From Cohnella zeiphila (lineage in GTDB: Bacteria > Bacillota > Bacilli > Paenibacillales > Paenibacillaceae), in assembly GCF_014212055.1 (NCBI RefSeq), contig NZ_JACJVO010000032.1, forward strand, positions 310,001-374,000: a stretch of DNA of 64,000 nucleotides, in the 5' to 3' direction. The notes under the pieces were generated by a model. That model did not search any database. It saw nothing but the letters and a program-made list of their open reading frames with translations, and was not told where the DNA came from. Position numbers and translations under genes: made by a program. The first letter of the stretch is position 1. The number at the start of each line of letters is the position of its first letter. This document shows positions 34,693-42,915 of this stretch, piece after piece.

Positions 34693-36099
34693 ATGGCGTA
34701 CAACAGCATCATTTTGCGGGTGGAGATGAATCACGCTCTCATTCATTTCGGCGAGGTGGCGTCGGCGATCGGCAAGGCGGGCGGGGACGTGACGTCGATC
34801 GACGTCATCCGCCCCGGTCAGGACGTCTCGGTCCGCGACCTGACGGTTCACGTAACGGAGGAGGGCGAAGCGGGTGTGGTCGAGGCGGTTCGGGCGCTTC
34901 CGGGCATTCAGCTCGTCAACGTCTCCGACCGCACGTTCCTGGCGCACCTGGGAGGCAAAATCTCGATCCAGCCGAATCTGGCCATTCGCAACCGCGACGA
35001 CTTGTCCCGCGTGTACACGCCCGGCGTGGCGCGGGTGTCGTCGGCCATCCATGACAGCCCCGACAAGGCGTACTCCCTGACAATCAAGCGCAATACGGTC
35101 GCCGTCGTCACCGACGGAACGGCCGTGCTCGGCTTGGGGGATATCGGTCCTTACGCGGCGGCGCCGGTCATGGAAGGAAAGGCGATGCTGTTCAAGCAGC
35201 TGGCCGGCGTGGACGCCTTTCCGATCTGCCTGGACACGAAGGATACGGAAGAGATATTGCGGACGGTCAAAGCGATCGCGCCGATCTTCGGGGGCATCAA
35301 TCTCGAGGACATCAGCTCCCCGCGCTGCTTCGAGATCGAAACCCGGCTCGCGGACGAGCTGGATATCCCCGTTTTCCACGACGACCAGCACGGAACGGCG
35401 ATCGTCGTCGTCGCGGGTCTGCTCAACGCGCTCAAGGTCGTCGGCAAACGCATGGATCAGGTGCGGGTCGTCGTCAACGGCATCGGGGCGGCGGGCGTCT
35501 CGATCTGCAAAATGCTGCTGGCGGCAGGGGTGAAGCGGCTCGTTCCGGTCGATCGGGAAGGCGCGATCGTGCGCGGAGGCCGCTATCCGCATCATCCGAT
35601 GTGGCAGTGGCTGGCGGACCAGCCGCAGGTGGAAGCGGAGACGGGCTTGCTGAAGGAAGTCATCCGCGGCGCGGACGTTTTCGTCGGGGTGTCGCGGGGC
35701 GGCTTGCTGTCGGCCGACGACGTGCTGGCGATGGCTCCGGACCGCATCGTCTTCGCCATGGCCAATCCCCGTCCGGAGATCGATCCCGAGGAGGCGCTGC
35801 CTCACGTCAAAGTGTTCGCGACCGGAAGAAGCGACTATCCGAACCAGATCAACAACGTGCTCGTCTTTCCCGGCCTGTTCCGCGGCGCGCTGGATTGCCG
35901 GGCAAGGCGCATCAACGAGCCGATCAAGCTGGCCGCCGCGCGGGCCATCGCATCCGTCGTCTCGGGCAGCGAGTTGAACGCGCAGTACATCATCCCGAGC
36001 ATTTTCAACGAGCAGGTCGTCGCCAAAGTCCGCCACGCCGTGATCGAGACGGCGATTCTGACGGGCGTGGCCCGACGTACGCCTCCCGATTTTCGTTAA
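34693..36099 (+). CDS. NAD(P)-dependent malic enzyme with N-terminal ACT domain
   Basis: A 468-residue enzyme that oxidatively decarboxylates malate to pyruvate. Residues 1-80 form an ACT domain (ILRVEMNHALIHFGEVASAI). The catalytic part has VYTPGVA, LTIKRNTVAVVTDGTAVLG, FHDDQHGTA for metal binding and the nucleotide loop VVVNGIGAAGVS. AAAGGAG lies upstream, a little far. The ACT domain suggests allosteric control by an amino acid or similar ligand. Monocistronic. Confidence 0.92.
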   Translation: MAYNSIILRVEMNHALIHFGEVASAIGKAGGDVTSIDVIRPGQDVSVRDLTVHVTEEGEAGVVEAVRALPGIQLVNVSDRTFLAHLGGKISIQPNLAIRNRDDLSRVYTPGVARVSSAIHDSPDKAYSLTIKRNTVAVVTDGTAVLGLGDIGPYAAAPVMEGKAMLFKQLAGVDAFPICLDTKDTEEILRTVKAIAPIFGGINLEDISSPRCFEIETRLADELDIPVFHDDQHGTAIVVVAGLLNALKVVGKRMDQVRVVVNGIGAAGVSICKMLLAAGVKRLVPVDREGAIVRGGRYPHHPMWQWLADQPQVEAETGLLKEVIRGADVFVGVSRGGLLSADDVLAMAPDRIVFAMANPRPEIDPEEALPHVKVFATGRSDYPNQINNVLVFPGLFRGALDCRARRINEPIKLAAARAIASVVSGSELNAQYIIPSIFNEQVVAKVRHAVIETAILTGVARRTPPDFR

Positions 36100-36101
36100 T
36101 T

Positions 36102-36305
36102 TCATGCCCCATATCGCTTGTAAAAAAAATCAGCGCCTTCGCGGCTGCCCTGACGGCGGCATTGCGATCGGCGCTGCTCTGCTTTCCGGTTCGGCTGGAC
36201 TTGCGTCTCGGGCTTGCGCTGCCATTGGCCTCTCCCGATCTCCGGGTTCAGGTCTCCGGCTCTGGCCGCTTTGAGTCTGCTTCGCTTGGACTTGCTTCTG
36301 CTCAT
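36102..36305 (-). CDS. Small, strongly basic protein, function unknown
   Basis: A 67-residue protein rich in Arg, Lys, Gln and Ser (starts MSRSKSKRSRLKAARAGDLN), probably nucleic-acid associated. An excellent site AAGGAGGAATTTCC precedes the ATG at 36305, and the gene ends two bases from the malic enzyme stop on the other strand. No cysteines or membrane segment. No family named with confidence. Confidence 0.68.
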   Translation of the reverse strand: MSRSKSKRSRLKAARAGDLNPEIGRGQWQRKPETQVQPNRKAEQRRSQCRRQGSREGADFFYKRYGA

Positions 36306-36483
36306 GGAAATTCCTCCTTTTGACCTGATTATAAAGGATGGCGACCGCGACGGAAAGAGCGCCTCGCCTTCCCGGCCGCAACTCGCAGGGAATAATTGCC
36401 TTCTCCGCTTCATAGGGTCTAACAGGCTTTGCGGGATCGCTATGAATATTCCCAATGGAGGAGAAAGGTGAGTTGTCGAACCG

Positions 36484-37110
36484 ATGCCGACTTATTCGGA
36501 ACTTCGCTTCAGAGCCAGAGCAAGTCTGAGGGGAAATTGGACGGGAGCCGTGCTGACGACGCTGCTGTTGTACGTGATCCTGTTCGTCATCGGCCTGCTG
36601 AATTCGATTCCGCTGGTGGGATGGCTGGCGGAGCTGCTGCTCACGGGGCCGCTGATGCTGGGCATGTACGCGTATTATCTCGAGCTCGTCCGTTCGAACC
36701 GAAGCGACACGGCAACCCTGTTCACCGGATTCTCGCAATTCGTCGACGCGTTTCTGCTCTACCTGCTGATCGCGATTTTCGTCTTCCTGTGGTCTCTTTT
36801 GCTCGTCATTCCGGGCATCATCGCGGCCTTGCGTTATTCGCAAGCCTATTACATCCTCCGGGACCATCCGTCGATCGGCGCGCTGGAAGCCATTCGCAGG
36901 AGCAAGGAAATGATGAAGGGGAACAAGGGGCGGCTGTTCGTGCTCAGCCTTACGTTCATCGGCTGGCTGATTCTCGGATCGATTCCGTTCGGAATCGGCC
37001 TGTTGTGGGTGTATCCGTATATGATTACGACGTTCGTCCATTTCTACGAAGAGATCGGCGGACGGCCGCCGCGCCTTTCGCCTGCGCCGGGATGGCAGCC
37101 GCACGTATAA
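36484..37110 (+). CDS. DUF975 family integral membrane protein
   Basis: A 208-residue protein with four to five membrane segments. The start YSELRFRARASLRGNW and the middle RYSQAYYILRDHPSIGALEA with SKEMMKGNK are typical of DUF975 proteins. GGAGGAGAAAGG lies 11-20 bases before the ATG. Function unknown; its promoter region also carries the small basic gene on the other strand. Confidence 0.85.
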   Translation: MPTYSELRFRARASLRGNWTGAVLTTLLLYVILFVIGLLNSIPLVGWLAELLLTGPLMLGMYAYYLELVRSNRSDTATLFTGFSQFVDAFLLYLLIAIFVFLWSLLLVIPGIIAALRYSQAYYILRDHPSIGALEAIRRSKEMMKGNKGRLFVLSLTFIGWLILGSIPFGIGLLWVYPYMITTFVHFYEEIGGRPPRLSPAPGWQPHV

Positions 37111-37190
37111 AAAAAGCGAACCGAAACGCGAAGCGCCGCCCGCGTCCGCCCCGATGGGGGCGTCGCGGGCGGCGCTTCGCGCGTCGGTTC
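37111..37190 (-). terminator. Strong long-stem terminator of the DedA gene
   Basis: CGCGAAGCGCCGCCCGCG (37127-37144) pairs perfectly with its complement at 37164-37181, extended by GAACCGA (37118-37124) with TCGGTTC (37184-37190). On the minus strand a run of seven T follows (37117-37110 side). It overlaps the DedA gene stop and separates it from DUF975. Confidence 0.9.
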
Positions 37191-38509
37191 TACCGCCGCT
37201 TCTTCCGGCCAGCGTCGGGCGGTTGGGAAGGGGCGAGCGTCCGGTGGATAAGCAGCGCGACTTCGAACAGCACGACGACGGAGCTGATCCACCCCCCGCC
37301 GAAAGCGTAGGCGGCGGAGACGTCGGTGGCATACGCGCGGCCCGTGTCGATGGCGGCGATGCCGACCAGCAGGCAGGCGGCGAGGACCGCCGCGGCGAGA
37401 ATCGGCTTGATCCAGCCCGGCCTGGCCGCTCTCCCCGCGAAGTAGGCGGACAAGCCGAGGGCGATGGCCGCGACGATGACGGGCTCGCTCGGGAAGGAAT
37501 AGGCCTCGCCTTCGGGTCCTGTCCGATCGAGCAGTCTCCGCAGCAGATTTTCCCCAAGAACGCCTCCGACCAGCCCGATTCCGTAGAAAATGTATGCCAG
37601 AAAGCTGTCCCGGTGACGAAGGCCGATCGCGGCCAGCGCGGTCACGATCAGCGGGAGCAGGAACCACGGCCCGGTCAGCAGACCGAGCGACTTCTCCAGC
37701 GCGATCCTCCACTCGTTCCCGTCGAACACGGCCCGGATCACGATCGGCGCCAGCTCGTCGAATTCGGAATATTCGTGGCGAAGGTATCTCTGGATCAGGT
37801 ACAGCGCCCAAGTCACGGTTCCGACGCAGACGACGAAGGAACCGCCGACGGCCCACTCGAGCCTCTTGGAGGAGTGGAAAGCGGCCAGACCTTTCTCGAT
37901 CAGGCGAAGGCTCGTCGTTTTGAACTGCTCCCGCTTCTTGCGGATGATATAGAAGACGAGCAGGAAAACGGCGGCCAGTATGGCGGCCAGCACGAGATAC
38001 TTCTGGATCGACTCGTGAAATTGCTCCCACTGCGGCCCCAATATTTTGCCGAGCGTAATGAACAAGCTGGTCCAGACGAGCGCTCCGGTATAGGCGTAAA
38101 CGGCGAACGTGCGAAACGGCAGCCGGGTCACTCCCGCGAAGTAACCGGTAAAATGGCGGACGCCCGGTATGTAGTAAGCGATCAGCAGCACCTTGTTGCC
38201 GTAACGGTCGAACCAGGACGATACTTTGTCCAGTTTGTCCGGGCCCAGGTGAATCTTCGGCCCGACTTTCTCGAAGAAAGGCCGGCCGACGGCGAAGCCG
38301 ATCCAGTAAGCGGCCGTAACGCCGATGGAGCTGCCGAGCGCGGCGGCGAGAATGGCGACCGGCCAGCTCAGCCGTCCCTGGAAGATGAGCAGCCCGGTGT
38401 AGCTCATCAGGAATTCGCCCGGCAGCGGAAGCGCAAGCACTTCAAGCATCAGGGCGATTCCCAGGATCCAATAGCCGTACTGGTCGAGCAGGTGCTGGAA
38501 GTGTTCCAA
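37190..38509 (-). CDS. DedA-family protein with a C-terminal degenerate PAP2 domain
   Basis: A 439-residue membrane protein. The first 200 residues are DedA-like (LPLPGEFLMSYTGLL, then YIPGVRHFTGYFAGVTRLPF). The rest resembles PAP2 phosphatases in layout (about 250-435), but the expected K-x6-RP becomes RRLLDRTGP, PSGH becomes PSEP and the SR-x5-H motif becomes TGRAYATD, so the catalytic histidines are missing. The TTG at 38509 is chosen because AAGGAG precedes it at good spacing; the frame is open to 38611 but that would overlap the divergent gene. DedA proteins are linked to undecaprenyl phosphate or phospholipid flipping. Confidence 0.82.
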   Translation of the reverse strand: MEHFQHLLDQYGYWILGIALMLEVLALPLPGEFLMSYTGLLIFQGRLSWPVAILAAALGSSIGVTAAYWIGFAVGRPFFEKVGPKIHLGPDKLDKVSSWFDRYGNKVLLIAYYIPGVRHFTGYFAGVTRLPFRTFAVYAYTGALVWTSLFITLGKILGPQWEQFHESIQKYLVLAAILAAVFLLVFYIIRKKREQFKTTSLRLIEKGLAAFHSSKRLEWAVGGSFVVCVGTVTWALYLIQRYLRHEYSEFDELAPIVIRAVFDGNEWRIALEKSLGLLTGPWFLLPLIVTALAAIGLRHRDSFLAYIFYGIGLVGGVLGENLLRRLLDRTGPEGEAYSFPSEPVIVAAIALGLSAYFAGRAARPGWIKPILAAAVLAACLLVGIAAIDTGRAYATDVSAAYAFGGGWISSVVVLFEVALLIHRTLAPSQPPDAGRKKRR

Positions 38510-38585
38510 AGTCCATTTCTCCTTAAAGGAAAAATCCGTTATGATGATAGGAAACCATATCGGACGAAGGAGAGTCAAATCCGAC

Positions 38586-39074
38586 ATGCCGCATTTGTTT
38601 ATCCGGGGCATCGATCCCGAGCGCGTCCGCGCCGCGAGCGCGATGCTGACCGAGGAGCTGGCGGAGATTTGCGAATGCCCGCCGGACTATTTTGCATTCG
38701 AATGCCTGACGACGGCCGCCGTGTTCGCCGGGGAGTTCGTTGCTTCGTATCCTTTTGTCGAAGTGGCCTGGTTCGATCGGGGGCGGGAAGCGCAGGACCG
38801 GTTCGCCCGGGCGGTCGATCGGCATCTTCGGGAAGCGCTCGGCTTGCCGGAAATGGAAGTCGCATTCCGGACGTATCGGCAGCGGGATTATTACGCCAAC
38901 GGGGAGAGCTTGGGAGCTCAGGAGCCGGATGGAGAGACGGATTCGGAGGAGCTTGGGGTGCTGCGAGAGGCGAATCGCAAGCTTGCCGAGGATTTGCGCA
39001 AGGCGCGGAAGGCACTGGCCGCGGCAGCGGGCGGCGGCATGTCCACGAAGCTTCGCGAGGCGCTGCGGGAGTAG
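38586..39074 (+). CDS. DUF1904 family protein
   Basis: A 162-residue protein. PHLFIRGIDPERVRAASAML at the N-terminus and ECPPDYFAFECLTT match DUF1904 (tautomerase-like fold). After about residue 105 comes a charged helical tail (LGVLREANRKLAEDLRKARK) that may form a coiled coil. The ATG at 38586 follows GAAGGAGAG; an earlier ATG at 38541 is less likely. Divergent from the DedA gene. Confidence 0.8.
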   Translation: MPHLFIRGIDPERVRAASAMLTEELAEICECPPDYFAFECLTTAAVFAGEFVASYPFVEVAWFDRGREAQDRFARAVDRHLREALGLPEMEVAFRTYRQRDYYANGESLGAQEPDGETDSEELGVLREANRKLAEDLRKARKALAAAAGGGMSTKLREALRE

Positions 39075-39219
39075 CGGAGACGCCGCGAGGCCGGCATTCA
39101 AGGCGAGCCGGCCGCGGCGCCTTGGGCGAGTTGATTGGCTGACGATGCGAAGGCTTGCCAAAGCCTGCCATTGTTTGCTATGCTTCTTCTATCATTCACA
39201 TGAACGGTCGCGAAGCACG

Positions 39220-39265
39220 CGCCGTCTGATCTCTCCAAGCGGAGATCGGACGGCGTTTTGTGTTT
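39220..39265 (+). terminator. Terminator or leader hairpin before the Rpn gene
   Basis: CGCCGTC-T-GATCTC (39220-39233) pairs with GAGATC-G-GACGGCG (39242-39255), followed by TTTTGTGTTT. It ends the DUF1904 transcript, or sits in the leader of the next gene if the promoter is TTGCCA/TATGCT near 39157-39186. Confidence 0.7.
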
Positions 39266-39283
39266 GAAGGGGAGGGGAGCCGA

Positions 39284-40197
39284 ATGGGCGGGCCATCTCG
39301 GGAATCCAAAGGAGTCGCTCCGCACGACGAGGCGTTCAAGAAGCTGCTGCAGACGTTTTTCGCGGAATTTCTCGAACTGTTTTTTCCGGAAGTGAATGAA
39401 TTGCTGGATTACCGGCATACGAGGCTGCTCATGCAAGAGCTGCTCGTAGACGTCGTCGGGGAGGAGGCCCGCATCCTGGATTTGCTGGTAGAGACGCGGT
39501 ATCGGGCGACGGACCATACATCCTGGTGCATTTGGAGCCGCAGTCGTACCGGCAGGACGATTTTCACGAGAGGATGTTCATTTATTTCAGCCGGCTGTTC
39601 GAACGGCATCGCCGTCAGCACAAGCTGGTCATTCCGATCGCCATTTTCACCTCAGACCAGGCGCGGGACGAACCGGACACGTACGCGATGGAAATTCCAG
39701 GGCATGAGATCGTGAAATTCCGCTTTCTAAAGGTGGAGCTGCGAGGGCAGGATTGGCGCAAATTCGTCGATTCGGACAACCCGGTGGCCGCTGCGCTTTT
39801 GGCCAAGATGGGCTATAATGAAAGGGACAAAAAACAAGTGCGGCTTGCTTATTTGCGGATGCTGCTGCGATTGGGAAGAAAGCTGGACGATGCACGGCTT
39901 GCGCTCGTCATGTCCGTCGCCGACGTATATTTCAATCCCGATCCGGAGCAGGATGAAGCGATGCTTCGGGATCTGGGCAAGCAAGATCCGGAAGGAGCGA
40001 AAGCGATCATGGAAATGAAGGATCTGGTGCCGATGTGGAAGCGCTGGGGGTACGAAGAAGGCATTGAAAAAGGAAGAGAAGAGGGGCGTTTGCAGCTGAT
40101 TCGCAAGCTGCTCGAAAAAGGCTTCGATCCGGACGAAGTCGCCGCGACGCTGGAGCTGCCGCTCGACGAGGTACGGAAGGCGGAAAGGCCCGTCTAA
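39284..40197 (+). pseudogene. Rpn-family PD-(D/E)XK nuclease, frameshifted
   Basis: A recombination-promoting nuclease of the Rpn/transposase_31 family in two frames. The first part (from ATG 39284 behind GGGGAGGGGAG) reads DEAFKKLLQTFFAEFLELFF and ILDLLVETRYR. At CGGG (39503-39506) one base seems missing: adding a G restores RGDGPYILVHLEPQSYR, which continues in the other frame to 40197. The C-terminal tail EEGIEKGREEGRLQLIRKLL is typical. It is either a recently broken gene or a sequencing error in a G-run. Confidence 0.85.
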
Positions 40198-40274
40198 AAG
40201 AAAAGCTACCCATCGGCCCCGGGATCGGCTATAATCTTCGTCAAGCGATCTGTTTGTTCGACTGAATCACTCAT

Positions 40275-40460
40275 TGCAAGCTGGTGCCCCGCCGCGGCCG
40301 ACGCGGTGCGGGTTAAAAGGGAAGCCGGTGAGAATCCGGCACGGTCCCGCCACTGTAAATCGGGGATTCTTCGGCAGGAAGCCACTGTTCCGGAAGCCGG
40401 AATGGGAAGGCGCGAAGAATCGATTAAGCCCGACAGTCAGGAAACCTGCCTGCTTGCCAA
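40275..40460 (+). promoter_or_regulatory. Cobalamin (AdoCbl) riboswitch
   Basis: The conserved parts are in order: GGTGCC (40283-40288), GGGTTAAAAGGGAAGCCGGTG (from 40310) with GAGAATCCGGCACGG, CCCGCCACTGTAAATCGGGG (from 40347), GAAGCCACTG, GGGAAGGCGCGAAGAATCGA and the B12-box end GACAGTCAGGAAACCTGCC (40432-40450). It precedes a BtuF-like gene. A TATAAT at 40230-40235 is a likely -10 box. Confidence 0.95.
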
Positions 40461-40600
40461 GCCTTAAGGCCTTTCGCGGAAAGGGCCGGCTGAATCAGGA
40501 GACGGCGATGCCGGAGGTTTTTGCGCGCATGCGTGCGCCTGCCGGCGGGCATGGCAATGCCGCCGCATGGTCTTGGATGATCTCGCCCTGATTGGCTGGC

Positions 40601-40640
40601 CCCCTGTTTCCCAAGCGGAAACAGGGGGTTTCCTTTTGCG
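40601..40640 (+). terminator. Terminator of the cobalamin riboswitch
   Basis: CCCCCTGTTTCC (40601-40612) pairs with GGAAACAGGGGG (40618-40629), followed by TTTCCTTTT. It fits B12-induced transcription termination upstream of btuF. Confidence 0.88.
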
Positions 40641-40710
40641 CGGATTGCGGGGCAATAGAGATTCAGCCGGGGCAGGCCGCCGTATTCGATTCGACAGAAG
40701 AAGGGGAAGA

Positions 40711-41751
40711 ATGACCATGAAACGTTACTTCACAGGAATCTTGCTGCTGGCGGCCATGCTAGCGGCGCTGGCCGGCTGCGGCTCCGGCAGCAACTCGCCG
40801 GCGGCTTCGGGAAGCGCGTCTTCGGCATCGGCCAGCCCATCGGCTTCCTCTCCCGCTTCGTCGCCGGCGCAGGCGTCCGCGTCGGCGGCGTCCGACGAAG
40901 CCAAGCATACGCAATACCCGCTGACGATAACGGACGGAACGGGACAGTCCTTTACGTTCGAGAAAGCGCCGGAACGAATCGTCTCGACTTCTCCCGCGGA
41001 AACGGAAATTTTGTTCGCGCTGGGTTTGGGCGACAAGATCGTCGGCGTGTCCGATTATGACAATTATCCGGCGGAGACGAAAGACAAAACGAAGGTGGGC
41101 AGCATCACCAAGCCCAACGAAGAGACGCTGGTCGGTCTGACGCCTGACTTCGTCGTGACGGGCATCTCGATGCCGTCCGAAGTGGTGCAGAAGCTGCGCG
41201 GGCTGAAGCTGAGCCTGTTCCAGACGAATCCCAAAACGGTGGACGACATCATGAACGATATTTTGACGTTCGGCCGGATTACGGATCGTCAGACCGAGGC
41301 GGAGCAGATCGTCGCTTCCATGAAGGCGGACGTTCAGAAAGTCAAGGATGCCGTGGCCGGGGTCAAGCCGGAAGACAAGAAGAAAGTGTACGTCGAGTTC
41401 GCTCCGGGGTGGACGGTCGGCAAAGGCGAATTTATGGACGAGCTCATCCAGATCGCCGGCGGCGTCAACGTCGCGGGCGATACGGAAGGCTGGAACCAGA
41501 TCAGCGAGGAGAAAATCGTTCAGGCGAATCCGGACGTCATTCTCTTTACGCTCGGCGTGACGGACGACCAGTCGGGCAAATCGCTGGAAGAGGTCATTCG
41601 CGGCCGCAGCGGCTGGGATAAGATCAAGGCCATTCAGGACAACCGGGTCATCGGCGTGGATCAGGACGTCTTGTCGCGTCCGGGGCCGCGGATCGCCGAA
41701 GGGCTGCTGGCCGTCGCGAAGGCGATCTATCCCGACCTGGTGAAGGAATGA
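40711..41751 (+). CDS. btuF: Cobalamin ABC transporter binding lipoprotein, BtuF-like
   Basis: A 346-residue lipoprotein with lipobox LAGC near residue 22, a long Ala/Ser-rich linker (about 28-65) and a BtuF/FhuD-type fold (APERIVSTSPAETEILFALG, then GVSDYDNYPAE). AAGGGGAAG stands near the ATG at 40711; the ATG at 40717 is an alternative. The riboswitch upstream supports B12 or cobinamide as ligand. Confidence 0.88.
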   Translation: MTMKRYFTGILLLAAMLAALAGCGSGSNSPAASGSASSASASPSASSPASSPAQASASAASDEAKHTQYPLTITDGTGQSFTFEKAPERIVSTSPAETEILFALGLGDKIVGVSDYDNYPAETKDKTKVGSITKPNEETLVGLTPDFVVTGISMPSEVVQKLRGLKLSLFQTNPKTVDDIMNDILTFGRITDRQTEAEQIVASMKADVQKVKDAVAGVKPEDKKKVYVEFAPGWTVGKGEFMDELIQIAGGVNVAGDTEGWNQISEEKIVQANPDVILFTLGVTDDQSGKSLEEVIRGRSGWDKIKAIQDNRVIGVDQDVLSRPGPRIAEGLLAVAKAIYPDLVKE

Positions 41752-42794
41752 GCCGAAGATTGACCCTATGGGGAGGAGCGGCTTTGGCGCTCCTTCTCTT
41801 TTCCGTTGTCGCCAGCTTGTCGCTCGGGTCCGTTCGCCTTCCGCTGTCCGATGTGTGGGGGGTTATGCTTCATCAACTCCCGTTGCCGTCCGGCTGGCTA
41901 GACGCGGGGACGTGGCCCGAGCAAACCGAGCAGATCATTCTGAAAATCCGCTTGCCCCGCGTGGCGCTGGCGGTCGTCGTCGGCGCAAGCTTATCGCTGG
42001 CGGGGGCGGGTTTTCAGGGTGTACTGCGCAATCCGCTGGCGGATCCTTATACGCTGGGGGTGGCGTCCGGCTCGGCGGTCGGGGCGGCGTTTTTGCTGCT
42101 GACCGGCATTCAGATTGCGGGATTGGGACAGTGGACCGTTCCGGTCGTCGCCTTCGGAACCGGGCTGCTCACACTGGCGCTGGTGCTTCGCATGGGCCGG
42201 GAACAGGGCAAGCTCAGGATGGAGACGCTGCTGCTGTCGGGCGTCGTGCTGCAGGCTTTTCTGGGGGCGATCGTGTCGTTCATGGTATCGCTGTCGAATC
42301 AGGTGGTCAACCAGATCGTCTACTGGCTGATGGGCAGCCTGTCGCTTCACGGCTGGCCGTATACCGCCGCGCTGCTTCCTTATCTGGCCGTCGGCTTCGT
42401 CGTGCTGCTGTGTTACTCCAGGTCCTTGAACCTGTTCGCGCTCGGGGAGCGGCAGGCCGCCCATCTCGGCATTCGCGTGGAGCGGACGAAGGTGATCGTG
42501 CTGGTCGTCTGCACGCTGATGACGGCCGGAGCGGTGGCGGTGGCGGGAACGATCGGCTTCGTCGGCCTGGTGGTACCGCACCTGGTAAGGCTGCTCGCCG
42601 GGCCGGATTACCGGCTGCTGCTGCCGTTGTCGGCGCTGCTCGGCAGCGTCTACATGCTGTGGGCGGACACGTTGGCGCGAACGCTGCTCAGCCCGACGGA
42701 AATTCCGCTCGGCGTCGTGACCGCTTTTATCGGCGCGCCGTTCTTCGCCTACTTGCTGCGGCGGCGCAAGAAGGGCGCGAGGAGCGCGGGATGA
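41748..42794 (+). CDS. btuC: Cobalamin ABC transporter permease, BtuC/FecCD family
   Basis: A 348-residue permease with about ten membrane segments. RLPRVALAVVVGASLSLAG, FQGVLRNPLADPYTLGVASG and GTIGFVGLVVPHLVR are the standard FecCD marks. It overlaps btuF by four bases (ATGA). No ATPase gene follows; the next gene is a regulator with its own leader. Confidence 0.9.
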   Translation: MSRRLTLWGGAALALLLFSVVASLSLGSVRLPLSDVWGVMLHQLPLPSGWLDAGTWPEQTEQIILKIRLPRVALAVVVGASLSLAGAGFQGVLRNPLADPYTLGVASGSAVGAAFLLLTGIQIAGLGQWTVPVVAFGTGLLTLALVLRMGREQGKLRMETLLLSGVVLQAFLGAIVSFMVSLSNQVVNQIVYWLMGSLSLHGWPYTAALLPYLAVGFVVLLCYSRSLNLFALGERQAAHLGIRVERTKVIVLVVCTLMTAGAVAVAGTIGFVGLVVPHLVRLLAGPDYRLLLPLSALLGSVYMLWADTLARTLLSPTEIPLGVVTAFIGAPFFAYLLRRRKKGARSAG

Positions 42795-42836
42795 GGAGGA
42801 GCGGGCGGCGATCCGGCAGCGAATCTGAAAATGGAG

Positions 42837-42875
42837 ACCGGCATCGGCTGTCTGCAGCGGTGCCGGTTTTGTGTT
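42837..42875 (+). terminator. Terminator after btuC
   Basis: ACCGGCA (42837-42843) pairs with TGCCGGT (42861-42867), followed by TTTGTGTT. Confidence 0.6.
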
Positions 42876-42915
42876 ATGTTTAAGAGACAAACGGGAAGAA
42901 GGAGCGGCATCTGGA

